From Odiellus spinosus (taxonomy: Eukaryota; Arthropoda; Arachnida; Opiliones; Phalangiidae): 64,000 nt of DNA. Below the pieces are notes generated by a model. The model did no database searches. It worked only from the letters and a program-made list of their open reading frames with translations, and was not told the origin of the DNA. A program made the translations under genes and the position numbers. The stretch is taken from positions 26,145,935 through 26,209,934 of the forward strand of contig OY987227.1 in NCBI GenBank assembly GCA_963920705.1, given 5' to 3'. Positions 36,593-48,556 of the stretch are shown here, piece by piece. Position 1 is the first letter of the stretch; every line of letters starts with the position of its first letter.

Positions 36593-36916
36593 CAGAAGCC
36601 GATGAAACCCTCCTTTGAAGTCTACTACTCTAATGTTCGATATAGCGCTCCTCTCTGTATGGGTAAAATTCCCAATTTTACGAGATCAGAGGGGTCCTAC
36701 TTCATACCCCCCTGTCTACGGAAAATTGGAAATTCTCTCTCCCCACAAACGAGGAACTCCGAGGCTGCTAGAGATATTCGCTCGACGAACTCCCGCTCCG
36801 AAAATATCTACCGTTAGGAGGCGTACGAATCGCGCTTTTTGAAACTAACCCATACAGAGAGGGATAGACAAGACCCGGGAGTAAGAGACTTCAAAGGAGG
36901 GTTTCATCTACTTCTG
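36593..36916 (-). mobile_element. MITE family M7a, copy 9 (324 bp)
   Basis: Full-ended copy in reverse orientation with perfect 7-bp duplication GTCTAAT. It is the shortest copy: an internal ~15-bp stretch containing the T-run (around 36,750) is deleted. Like copies 7 and 14, it carries a TAGATG variant terminus (here seen as CATCTACTTCTG at the right end). Confidence 0.95.
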
Positions 36917-36937
36917 GTCTAATGAAAGAAAATCCCG

Positions 36938-37050
36938 CTTAAATTCCGTCCCTCTTTCCAGACTCAAAATATCGTGGATGAGTCCAAATCACTCGAACCA
37001 GAGAGGGGTGATGACTTTTTTGATTATTTTTAAGTGACGGGCTTTGACGT
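36938..37050 (+). repeat. Dispersed repeat (AAATCACTCG family)
   Basis: Reads CTTAAATTCCGTCCCTC...GTCCAAATCACTCGAACCAG...GGGGTGATGACTTTTTTG...TTTTTAAGTGACGGGC. It begins 22 bp after the right end of MITE copy 9. Confidence 0.6.
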
Positions 37051-38042
37051 AAAACTGATAGTATTTAGCTTAGTATTGAACTTAAAACTAATAATGGAGT
37101 CTAGGAGCCACGTAACCTTACACCACGAGACAAGAAAAAGATCGCGTTCAAAAAGACCAGGTTGGCATTGAAGGAATTTACAATTTCGCAACTTAAATTG
37201 CCGTGCCTTTTTCAACTATAAGGAAGAGGGTTATAAGCCTTATTTCCTTAGATTCGAGTCCTTTTGCTCGAAATGAGAAAAGTCTAAAAGAAAAATGACT
37301 TTTAATTTAAACTCATTCGTTTGTTTGCCCCGAGAAAATTTGCCTTCCCTTCTCCAAAGCGGATAATTCCGTGGATTTTCTACGATGGTATGGAAAAAGA
37401 AGCGAAGATAGTTTCTCTCCCGTTTCTTTCTTACCATTCTCAGTCCAAGGTGCTTGCCCGAATAAGGTTTAAGGCTTGAAATAAGGGAGATTTCCTTAGA
37501 GACTCTTAAACGGTAAAATTCGCTTTTCTTGAAAGCAAAGAAAAAAATCCTAACTGAGGTTCGCGAAGCATCGCGCTCTAAAATTGATGACCGTTCTCAT
37601 ATTAAACCCAAGGACCTCAAAAGTCAATTTGTTTCCGAATTTTCATAAAAGCGCCCAGCCACCTTATAAACAACCGAGGAAAGTCGTTAGTTCTTATTTG
37701 TTTGCGAAAGGACTCTGCTTGAACGCGTGGGGTTCTAAAAAGAGATACGCCAAATATCATGTAGCGCGGACTCTTTAAAGGATAAGTCTTATTTGAACAG
37801 ACGTTTCCAATATATAATAATAAGGTTAAGCAGTAAGATTAGACTCAATCTCATTGCGACTCTTTTCGGAGCCAATAAGAAGAGACTACTCTCATTGGGA
37901 ATCTATTCGGGGCCAATGAAAAGCGAGTGACATCGCCATCTCACCAAGGGGAAGGTTTAGAGAAATAGAAGCCTGCGTGTGAAAGGTAAGTGTCTCAAAA
38001 GTCTAATCTTTTTACTCCATTGAAGTAAACCACGCCTCATAA

Positions 38043-38150
38043 ATGTGCTAGCCCATAGCTTAAAACTAGTAAAAAAATCATCACCCCTGTCTGGCTCGAG
38101 TGATTTGGACTCTCCCTCGATATTTTGTGGCTTGAAGCAGGGAGGGATGG
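38043..38150 (-). repeat. Dispersed repeat (AAATCACTCG family)
   Basis: On the minus strand it reads GCCACAAAATATCG...GTCCAAATCACTCGAGCCAG...GGGGTGATGATTTTTTTA...AGTTTTAAGCTATGGGC. It ends ~70 bp from MITE copy 10. Confidence 0.6.
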
Positions 38151-38220
38151 AAATATCGTCTATTTTAGTTTTTTTACCAACCAATTGCTTCTTGAGGTAC
38201 CTTCTTACTTTGACTATAAA

Positions 38221-38556
38221 CAGAAGCCGATGAAACCCTCCTTTGAAGTCTACTACTCCAATGTTTCATATAGCGCTCCTCTCTGTATGGGTAAAATTCC
38301 CAATTTTACGAGTTAGAAGGGGTCCTACTTCATCCCCCCTGTCTACGGAAAATTAGAAATTCTCTCTCTCCACAAACGACGACGTTTTTGGACGAACTCC
38401 AAGGCTGCTAGAGATATTCGCTCGACGAACTCCCGCTTCGAAAACATCTACCGTTAGGAGGCGTACGAATCGCGCCTTTTGAGAATAACCCATACAGAGA
38501 GGGGTAGACAAGACCCGGGAGTAATAGACTTCAAAGGAGGGTTTCATCGGCTTCTG
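38221..38556 (-). mobile_element. MITE family M7a, copy 10 (336 bp)
   Basis: Full-length copy in reverse orientation with perfect 7-bp duplication CTATAAA. GAGAATAACCC subfamily. Confidence 0.95.
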
Positions 38557-39423
38557 CTATAAAGTAATTTGAAACGTTCCAGTTATAAAAAAAAACTCGA
38601 ATTACGCACAATTAATCGAACATTGAGCCCATAACAATGTTTTAATCTTCCCTCCCCAAAGTATTCGAAATAAAGATTTTAAAACAATAAATAAAAATCA
38701 AATAATTAATTTAAAGGTTGAGGGTCCCGAGAAAATAAGCTACACGACGTTAATCGTTACAGTATATCATCAAAAATCCGAAAGAATAAAAAAAGGTGTA
38801 CAATTTGGAGAAGGGCCCATTGACAAAGAAAAGCTTTCACTAATCCGACGACGCTAAGCCAAACATAATCTTTCGAGGATAACGAGCGGTCTTAAAGTGC
38901 CGCGACCATAATTCAAAGTTCTTTTTTTAAAAGTTCATTCTTTACCCCTTTTTCGAAAAGAAGAAAATTAGAAGTAGCGATAGAGAAGGTTGCGAATCTC
39001 TCTCCGAGCGAAGTCGATAGGAGTTAAGTCTGGTAAGGAAAGAGAGAGATAGAGGACGGACGGACCAAGAAAACCGCGATTAACGAGCCTCCCATAAAAA
39101 GGTGGACATGTTTCATTACCAAAAGTTGACACCCGATATTAATGACCAGGGGACAAGACGCGCTTGAGCTCAAATGGATAATAAATACTCGAACTGTGTA
39201 TGTTCGGACGGACGGTTACCACCGGCCAAAGGACTACTGCAAAGGAATATGGTAAAGCAGTACATATATAGTTATAACAAAGTTGAAGGGGATTAAAAGG
39301 AAAGGCCAGCTATAAAACAAGTGTAGCTTATAACGACAAGCATATTTCAAAACATAAGAATAATTTTCGGACACTGCAGAAACTTGTAGGAACCTAGTTA
39401 ACGGGAGAATGCAATATTTTTAA

Positions 39424-39659
39424 ATAAGCCTAATCCGCCAGTAAAAAAATTAAAAACAAATATTAAACTAGAAATTATTTTAAAACTTACCCGGAAAATA
39501 TTCTTACCTGGAATATGGATATCCTGACCTCCCAATATAAGGGCCATAGATCAATGTCATTGGTCGATAACCCTTATAAGAGGAATGCAATTCAGGATCT
39601 CCATGAATCCAGCTAAGCCTATTTACCGTTTAAGTTTTAAATTTATTTCTAGGCCTATT
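39424..39659. mobile_element. Long-inverted-repeat element, AGGCCTAG family, copy 2
   Basis: Diverged relative of the 9.4-kb element: it shares ACAAATATTAAACTAGAAAT on the left, TCCAGCTAAGCCTATT in the centre and TTTATTTCTAGGCCTATT on the right. The right arm is shortened. Confidence 0.7.
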
Positions 39660-40483
39660 TAAACGATAAGGAATCGATAAAATCTCCCTTCAAGACGCGT
39701 TCACTTTCCCGTTTCAATTAAATAAGAAAAACTTCGTCATGTAGAGAGATTTTAAATGTTAAGGTTCCTTTTTTTCCCCCACTTTCATTGATCAAAGTCG
39801 AAACCATAGTGGAAATATATCGCTTATTACAGGGTTACCCTTAATAAGTAGTTTTAGAAGTGAATCTAATAATGAGATCAAGACACTCGGATGACCATAT
39901 GGTACGGTATACGTAAAAAAGGGTGGAATAATAGTATCCCATATACAAATTAGAAAGATCGCGTGAAGAACGAATTTCGAGAGAGCGGTTATATCTGGAT
40001 CAACTCGATCCGAGTGAAATCTCGCGTGCCGAATTTATCCTCGATATAAATTATTCGTGGAAAACGTCCTCGACCTTTCTTATGAAAATTTAAGATGGAA
40101 ATTAGGCCCCGTTTTGCTTAAAGGGATACTAAAAGACACCTAAAAACTAATTTTTAAATCGTTTTTTAATGACCTTCAAATTTAAAAATATAGATTTAAT
40201 TCTTCCGATTGCTGACGTAATTTGATTCTGATACGTTTATAACGATAATTATCGAAAGAGATAGCGCGTTAGCAACCATATCACGTGATAGAAATGGTCT
40301 CAAAAATAGCCATGCAATCAAAATGACGTAATATTTGGCAGTAATTTTGGTTTTAAAAATATTCAAAAAATGTGATTATATTTTTTTTTTTACTGTAGTA
40401 GTATTTTTTCTATGCTGCATATAAATCTATATAATTGTTCTTGACTATCTTTACGAAAATGCTACTAAAATTATATATGGAAA

Positions 40484-40820
40484 CAGAAGCCGATGAAACC
40501 CTCCTTTGAAGTCTACTACTCTAATGTTCCATATAGCGCTCCTCTCTGTATGGTAAAATTCCCAATTTTACGAGTTAGAAGGGGTCCTACTTCATCCCCC
40601 CCTGTCTACGGAAAATTGGAAATTCTCTCTCTCCACAAACGACGACGTTTTTTGGACGAACTCCGAGGCTGCTAGAGATATTCGCTCGACGAACTCCCGC
40701 TCCGAAAATATCTACCGTTAGGAGGCGTACGAATCGCGCCTTTTGAGAATAACCCATACAGAGAGGGGTAGACAAGACCAGGGAGTAATAGACTTCAAAG
40801 GAGGGTTTCATCGGCTTCTG
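40484..40820 (-). mobile_element. MITE family M7a, copy 11 (337 bp)
   Basis: Full-length copy in reverse orientation with perfect 7-bp duplication ATGGAAA. GAGAATAACCC subfamily. Confidence 0.95.
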
Positions 40821-41999
40821 ATGGAAATGATTAAAAATGCGTTACAGCCTCACTATAAAAAATATATTTCTTTGATTTAATATTTATATTATATGTTATA
40901 TTTAAGTAATGCTGGCAATAAATATTATTTGGCAAATATTTGCGTATTCCTTTATATGGAATTGATTTATTCAGATGTGGGTGCCCTGCTATTATGAAAT
41001 TCCCACTCGAAAATCGGAGTCTATAATCTATAGCTATGTATAAATTGATAATTTGGCCTTCGAACAAAGGAGAACTGACAAAAATTTCCTTAAAATATAT
41101 TTCAACTGATTTAAATGTATTACAAAATAGAGATAATAGAAAAATGGTGGCTGATCACTGGACTAAAGTAACCGTCTACGTATTTAACAGTATTAATAAA
41201 AAATACAAGTCGTGCTCGCCTAGTTCGCCGAGCTAGGCAGCCAAGGCTTAGCATCCGCAAGTTTCGGAACTTTGGATATTTATTACAAAATAGCGAAATA
41301 TTTTTGGTGAGTTATATTATTGTTTTTCTCATTATTTTAGCATTCTTAATCGATTAAAAATAGCTTGTTTTGGCCTTTCATTCTCCATTTAAACAATATG
41401 AGGTGGCGTTAGAGACCTCCAAAAATTTTTACCAAACTGGTTACGTGATCCTTAGTTGCTTAGTCTATTATAAACCGACAAACTAGTAATTTTTCATATA
41501 GTTTGAAAGACTTATGTTCATAGATTTTATCTAAAAAAATTTATACATAGCCTTCCTTATCTTGAGTTAAGAAAAAGGAAAATAAACTATGTTTATCTTA
41601 AACATTGTGCTTGAAATCGCGAATCAACTTTATAATATAGTCCTCCGCCCAAGAAGAAGCGGACACGAGTGACACGCCGTGATATACAACCTTATATATA
41701 CTGCTTTAAATCTATAAATTTGAATAAATTTTGCATAAAAAAGAAAAACTCTGTTTGAGAAACGAAAACTCGGGAAACTTTCCCCGAAATCGAATGTTCG
41801 CGGCGGCATCTTCCAAACTCCGCGAATCGTGAATAGCGGCAAATTATATTCTATAGAAATTGTAACGAATAACATTTCCTTATAAATAACAGTAAATAAG
41901 TGAAAAAAAAGAGACCTATACTTTCACTAGCGTATCAATTGAAGCAGATTGAAGCGAATATTTTAAATTATAGATAGAGAATTTTAGATAGCGCAATAT

Positions 42000-42338
42000 C
42001 AGAAGCCGATGAAACCCTCCTTTGAAGTCTACTACTCCAATGTTCCATATAGCGCTCCTCTCTGTATGGGTAAAATTCACAATTTTACGAGATCGGAGGG
42101 GTCCTACTTCATACCCCCTGTCTACGCAAAATTGGAAATTCTCTCTCTCTCCACAAACGACGACGTTTTTTTGACGAACTCCGAGGCTGCTGGAGATATT
42201 CGCTCGACGAACTCTCGCTCCGAAAACATCTACCGTTAGGAGGCGTACGAATCGCGCCTTTTGAGAATAACCCATACAGAGAGGGGTAGACAAGACCCGA
42301 GAGTAATAGACTTCAAAGGAGGGTTTCATCGGCTTCTG
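42000..42338 (-). mobile_element. MITE family M7a, copy 12 (339 bp), mosaic
   Basis: Full-length copy in reverse orientation with perfect 7-bp duplication GCAATAT. Its centre (GATCGGAGGGG, CATACCCCC) is of one subfamily while its right part (GAGAATAACCC) is of the other, so it looks like a recombinant or intermediate. Confidence 0.95.
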
Positions 42339-44076
42339 GCAATATTTAAACTTGGATTACACACTCAGTATCATGGCGTTGTGGCCGAACAAGGTGAGAA
42401 TATTTCCACGATTGTTTAAATTCAGGAAATTATTATAGGAGAATTACTATTGAAATTATAGGAAATACAGGTTTCAAATATGAAGTTTCAAATCGATTTA
42501 GAAATTCTATAGTGCTACCATTGCTAAATATAAATCAAAGGTGCGTTTTGGAAAATACCCAATTGGAAGATGAAGTTGTAATTTTGGAATAGTGTACGAG
42601 TGAACTGTGGAGTTAGACCAAGAATTGGCTCGTGTGAAAGGTCCTTAGTTGATATACAACACATAATAGATAAATATATAAAAGGGATGAGTCCTTTTTC
42701 GTAAGTTGAGCGTCGACGTCACCTGTGACGTTTCTTGTACAGAAATACGGCGCCCGCAGTCAGAATGACAAAATTCTAAAGATCTCTAGTTTTACTCTCA
42801 AGCTTAACGCCTACTTTCTACGCGCCTGCGCTCTTTATACATCCGGAACTCTAGGGGATGAGTGACGTCTACAATGACGCGGCCGCTAAAGTAACAAGTT
42901 GATCAAGCCGAGCTGAGCTATTTATATAATCATCTATTCAAACTAATCAAGAATGTAAAATGCTTGGAAATCTTTTCTTCATTGCTCATTCTGCGGGAAT
43001 AACGCTGAACTCAAACCTTAACCCATCCTCATCGAAATGGAAGTTTTGTGTCGAAATATTTCCTAGCACTCTATAGCTCAAACTGAATATGGCTTTGATT
43101 TTTTAAGCCGATTTTGCGAACCAAACCTCCCACGCTCGATGCGTTCAACTACAAGCGTTGAATAGAGCGATAGATTTAAAACTTTATATAATAAACCCAT
43201 TTACATTCATTCCATCGTTCCTGCCGCATTTCAACCAATTCATCTCATTTCCTCGAACAAACTTTTGTACCGCTATAATCTCTTCCTTCCTAACTTTGCA
43301 GCGTGTATAATCATATATTCAAACAAATCTTTCGTCGAGTTTCTTCAGTGCATTAGAATTACGAGTGGTGCACACACAAATTGAACCATTCAAGACTGAA
43401 TCAGTTTGAGAAGTCAGTTAATATTAAACGTATGTTACGCCGCTATCTCTAATAAACAACTTGTTCGTATTCTACGAGAAGAATAAGAATAGAGCTGAAA
43501 ATCGAAACGTATTTCATCAATATAGGTTTAAAGGAACTCGAATTTCCCTGTCCCATTTTAAAGCCGCTTTCTAAAAGAATATGGAGAGAATTTACAGCCA
43601 TTCGGTTTATTTGAGTTAACAAGCCTTACACCGCTCTTCAAGAATAAACCCAGCGTTTTCTATCTTTGTAAAGTATTAACTGTCTCGGAACGAAAAATCG
43701 GAAAATATCTTTCTCGAAGCCTTCATTCGCGTATACATTTAAATCTCTATAGCGCTCGAGTCGCGTCTCTTAAAATAGCTATCACCGTCGATATTTTGAA
43801 GTAAGCTACACGCCCAGAATCTCCTTGCATTTGGAAGATTCCTGGAAATTTCTGGAATACTTCAAAATCTTTCTCATAAAATGAATGAACAATTCAGATT
43901 CAAATGAAAATGGGGGGTCTTTAATGAGCGATTTGAATAAAGCTCATCTTGGAAAATAAAATTTATGGGTTCCATAGAAAGGCTATAAATAGATACAAGA
44001 AGGTAGCCCGAAATAACTTTTAAATAAATAAATTGATTAATCCGGTTTAGTGAATTCCACTTTGATTTGATAGAAA

Positions 44077-44413
44077 CAGAAGCCGATAAAACCCTATTTT
44101 GAAGTCTATTACTCCCGGGTCTTGTCTACCCCTCTCTGTATGGGATAGTTTCAAAAAGCGCGATTCGTACGCCTCCTAACGGTAGATATTTTCGGAGCGG
44201 GAGTTCGTCGAGCGAATATATCTAGCAGCCTTTGAGTTCGTCAAAAAAACGTCGTCGTTTGTGGAGAGAGAGAATTTCCAATTTTCCGTAGACAGGGGGT
44301 ATGAAGTAGGACCCCTCCGATCTCGTAAAATTGGGAATTTTACCCATACAGAGAGGAGCGCTATACCGAACATTAGAGTAGTAGACTTCAAAGGAGGGTT
44401 TCATCGGCTTCTG
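44077..44413 (+). mobile_element. MITE family M7a, copy 13 (337 bp)
   Basis: Full-length copy with perfect 7-bp duplication ATAGAAA. The left terminal repeat has small changes (GATAAAACCCTATTTTG) relative to the right. Confidence 0.95.
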
Positions 44414-45363
44414 ATAGAAAGTTAAATTATATGGTAACGTCTGGTACCGGTAATCACATTTAAGTTTATTCAAAATGAATTCTCCCACCAGGTTAAATTG
44501 ATATTAAGGGTAATGCTGCCAAAAACAGGGGCTGATAATCCATCTGCATTCGAAAAACAAATCGTGTCAGTCTCACTTTAATTTCAAATAAATTAAATCT
44601 AATTTAAATATTATTCGACTCTAAAATCACTGAATTAACTATACAACAGAGATCGGAGCTCTCCTCTCGTTTGTTAGTGGATTAAATAATTTTATTATTC
44701 GAGGTGCCGGTGAATTCGAAATTGATCCGAATTAAAAGATTAGATTAAATCTCTCGTTAAACACCTGAAATAAAAGCTACAAGAGAAAAATCGTGCACGA
44801 ATCTCCGCTCTACAGTGTGTATATATAATCTCGAAAAAAGATAATCATAATTAAACCAAAACAACTATACATGTATCCTAAATGTAACACAGGTAATATA
44901 CATTGTACGAAACAAATTGATTTTCAATTTGTACTCTCTATAGTGGTCTCGCATCAAAAAGGGGTTTGGTCAGAAAGCGTGTATATAAAGAGTCGACAGA
45001 ACCACTATCCCACCCTCTTGCTCCGCGTCGGACACCCATATAGAAATAATCCCGTTGGAAAACATAAACCGGAACTCTATAGGGCGGCAAACTAAATAAA
45101 TAGCCGGATAGAGCGGGTGACAAGCACGCCGGCAAGCGCGTTAAACCAACAATATTGACAGTTTTCCTTCCTTTTTACCGAGAGACACAGTGAGAAAGAA
45201 AGACCAACCTTATCGGAAACGAGCTGAGAGAACAGTGGTACAAAGAGAATTGTTAAGGAGGAGTAGAAATTTGTACGAAATTTTTTAAATTTTTTTGGGC
45301 CCAATTTTTCGCAATTGAACTATATATACGACGGTTGGAATATTTCTACCGCATATGTAAGAG

Positions 45364-45702
45364 CAGAAGTAGATGAAACCCTCCTTTGAAGTCTACTACT
45401 CTAATGTTCCATATAGCGCTCCTCTCTGTATGGGTAAAATTCACGATTTTACGAGATCGGAGGGGTCCTACTTCATACCCCCCTGTCTACGGAAATTTGG
45501 AAATTCTCTCTCTCCACAAACGACGACTTTTTTTTTGACGAACTCCGAGGCTGCTAGAGATATTCGCTCGACGAACTCCCGCTCCGAAAATATCTACCGT
45601 TAGGAGGCGTTCGAATCGCGATTTTTGAAACTAACCCATACAGAGAGGGGTAGACAAGACCCGGGAGTAATAGACTTCAAAGGAGGGTTTCATCGGCTTC
45701 TG
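45364..45702 (-). mobile_element. MITE family M7a, copy 14 (339 bp)
   Basis: Full-length copy in reverse orientation with perfect 7-bp duplication GTAAGAG. The left terminus carries the TAGATG variant. AGTTTC subfamily (seen here as GAAACTAACCC). Confidence 0.95.
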
Positions 45703-46486
45703 GTAAGAGTTATATATCAACTTTTAAAGATAAAACGAAGCTATTTTCTTAGAAGATAATCCTCTTTATACTTTATCTTTATCCACAGGATTCTACGATT
45801 AATTTCATGTATTCGAAAAGTTTTGTAAATGATCTAACTGATTATCCATACATTTGAGGATTATTTTGTACAAACGTTAATCTCTTATTTATACATTCCC
45901 CTTGGCGGAGAATTTCTTCAGTATAGGTAATGAAGACTAAAATTCTAAAATTTCCAGAATTTTAAAAATTCGCAATTTTCACCTTATGAATAATTTGCAT
46001 ATGATTTTTTTGTAATCGCAGAATTACCCTTTCAACGCTTCAAAACACTACTCCTTCACTGGTGAAAACTACATGCTTTTAATGAGAAGCTTAACCATTT
46101 GACTTTGCGAACCGGACATGAAGAATTACATTAACACGTCTTCAACGACGCCAAACAAGAGTAACTATTGAAAAGTAGATATGTAGACGATTTAAAACGT
46201 TAAACTTTAACCTCTTTTATCATTTTGTTTAATTTTAATATACTAGAGCAAACAGTAAATTACTATTAACCTGTAAGTTACCAATTTAGAGCTAATCGGA
46301 AGCAACAGCGCTGCTACCTGAATTACAGTAGTTCCTACTAAAAATCTCGAAAAAGAATCAAAATTATAAATCATAACAGCTGTAATAACAACAAATCTTT
46401 CCTCTCGCATCCTAAGAATTTAGTTAGTGGTCGTTAAACACTTTTCTAGAATAATTAACTTTTGATACGAGATATATTTACTTCAA

Positions 46487-46971
46487 GATAATTATAAATT
46501 GTCGGATTATAATTATAAATTGTCGGATTATAATTATAAATTGTCGGATTATAATTATAAATTGTCGGATTATAATTATAAATTGTCGGATTATAATTAT
46601 AAATTGTCGGATTATAATTATAAATTGTCGGATTATAATTATAAATTGTCGGATTATAATTATAAATTGTCGGATTATAATTATAAATTGTCGGATTATA
46701 ATTATAAATTGTCGGATTATAATTATAAATTGCCGGATTATAATTATAAATTGCCGGATTATAATTATAAATTGTCGGATTATAATTATAAATTGTCGGA
46801 TTATAATTATAAATTGTCGGATTATAATTATAAATTGTCGGATTATAATTATAAATTGTCGGATTATAATTATAAATTGTCGGATTATAATTATAAATTG
46901 TCGGATTATAATTATAAATTGTCGGATTATAATTATAAATTGTCGGATTATAATTATAAATTGTCGGATTA
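46487..46971. repeat. 21-bp minisatellite, ~23 copies
   Basis: The unit is GATTATAATTATAAATTGTCG, head to tail. Only two units differ, adjacent to each other and both TTGCCGG (46,733 and 46,754). Long open frames on both strands (LSDYNYK and NPTIYNY repeats) follow from the multiple-of-3 unit and are not evidence of a gene. Confidence 0.97.
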
Positions 46972-48428
46972 ATACACAATATTAAAACTCATACAAGAAT
47001 TAAGTAAGATTATAATATAGCAAAGACTTCCTAGGGTAGAATTTTCCCAATTACCAAATGTTACAACTACACTGTTAAGTTCTCTTTGGCGTGAATTACA
47101 AGACTATAAGAGACTACGCGTCGAGCTACGGGTCGAGGACAAAAAGGAGGATATCATCTATATAGATCCGCGTATATCCTTATTTGAAACAATTAAGTCA
47201 TATTCGATGAAGCGGAAAAACAAGTAGAAGGGCTATTAAGAAACCCACCATACTCTAAGGCTTTGGAAGCGTTGCTTCAACTAAAATCGAACTATATAGG
47301 CCCTACTACTGTAAGTCGCGAACAGAAATTCAAGCGCGTAAGTAACAGTGTTTGCGGAATAATCCAGCGTTCTAACAAAATTCGCAAACAAACTTTTCCG
47401 CTACGTCGAATTACTCCGTCTTTCACCGCGTCGTTGCTATCTTGTCAATTAAAAGAAAACCTGCGGGATTAAATATTTCGAAGCTAAGGGGTTTACTAGC
47501 TAGAATGTCGATGAAGCGGAATTTAATAAAAACACCTATATACGTTGCTAGAGGTTGCGTTGACATTATAACTATATTTAAAAGCTTTGTTATTTAGGCT
47601 CTTGCGTGGGTGTGGACACGCACACGTCTCTCAAATAAAGTTTTTCGTTTAAGTATATCTTAACCATAGTAAATAAGAAGTTTTATAATGTCTATATATT
47701 ATATTTAATTAATAATTAGTGTTTTCGTTAATAAACATGATAAAAAGGAGTCAACTTTTAAGCGAATAAAGCGGAAAATTATGTCCGTCAAACACATACT
47801 GACATATTCTCAAAATAACCTAGATGATTTGCGTGTGAAATAATTATACTCTTTAAAGACTATAACTAGCTTTAGCGCTTTAAAATTAAGTATGGGCAAA
47901 ACTAAGGAACGCAATTAGCCATACCCTACTTATAAATCCCACTCCTCCCATCCTTCAATTTTAGGGTTTCAAATATTAATAAAAAAAAGTGCCTTCATAA
48001 ATTCACTTTCCCAGATTATGGGTCGCCCCTCTTCGGCAAAAAAAAATGCTAGGGAAAAATTACTTAATAAAGCCAAGTGCGATGAAAGTAGAATAAAAAA
48101 AAAATTGAAGAGGTTTCAGTCTAGAATCGGAAATGAACGAAGATTCGAACCCAGCCCATCTTTTACCCTCTGAAGGTACCTTTACAAGAGGAAACTTAAT
48201 ATTTTTACGCCAGGCGAAGTAAAATTAAAATTAAATTACTGGATATTTAAGCCAATAATTTATAATTAACTTATGCCGATATAGTAAATATTACTCATTT
48301 TTAGATATATTGTCATATAAATTATAATGTTTCTGTCTTTCTAATTAACGTCCGACTTAAGTCCAGTTTTCAATCAATATTTGCTAAATTCTTGGTCAAA
48401 AAATTATTATTTATTGAAAAATAACAGT

Positions 48429-48556
48429 GAAGCCCCGTTATCAATCGACCTTTTTCAAGCTTTAGCTTCAGTTGTTACGAGAGAAGCTTATTTTGATTTT
48501 GATATCTGCTCTGTCACTTGAAGCCGGGGTTAAACGAAAGCTTGATTTAAGAAATC
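48429..48556 (+). repeat. Dispersed repeat shared with 16.3 kb, copy 2
   Basis: GAAGCCCCGTTATCAATCGA...TTTTTCAAGCTTTAGCTT...CTCTGTCACTTGAAGCC...GGTTAAACGAAAGCTT. Slightly shorter than its partner. Confidence 0.65.

Noticed and set aside
46455..46979. Long frames on both strands over the 21-bp array
   Set aside because: Both strands are open simply because the unit is a multiple of three without stops.
48120..48200. tRNA or tRNA-derived SINE on the minus strand (GGGTTCGAATC B-box-like motif)
   Set aside because: The flanking bases do not form a T-arm stem and no acceptor or anticodon arm could be drawn.
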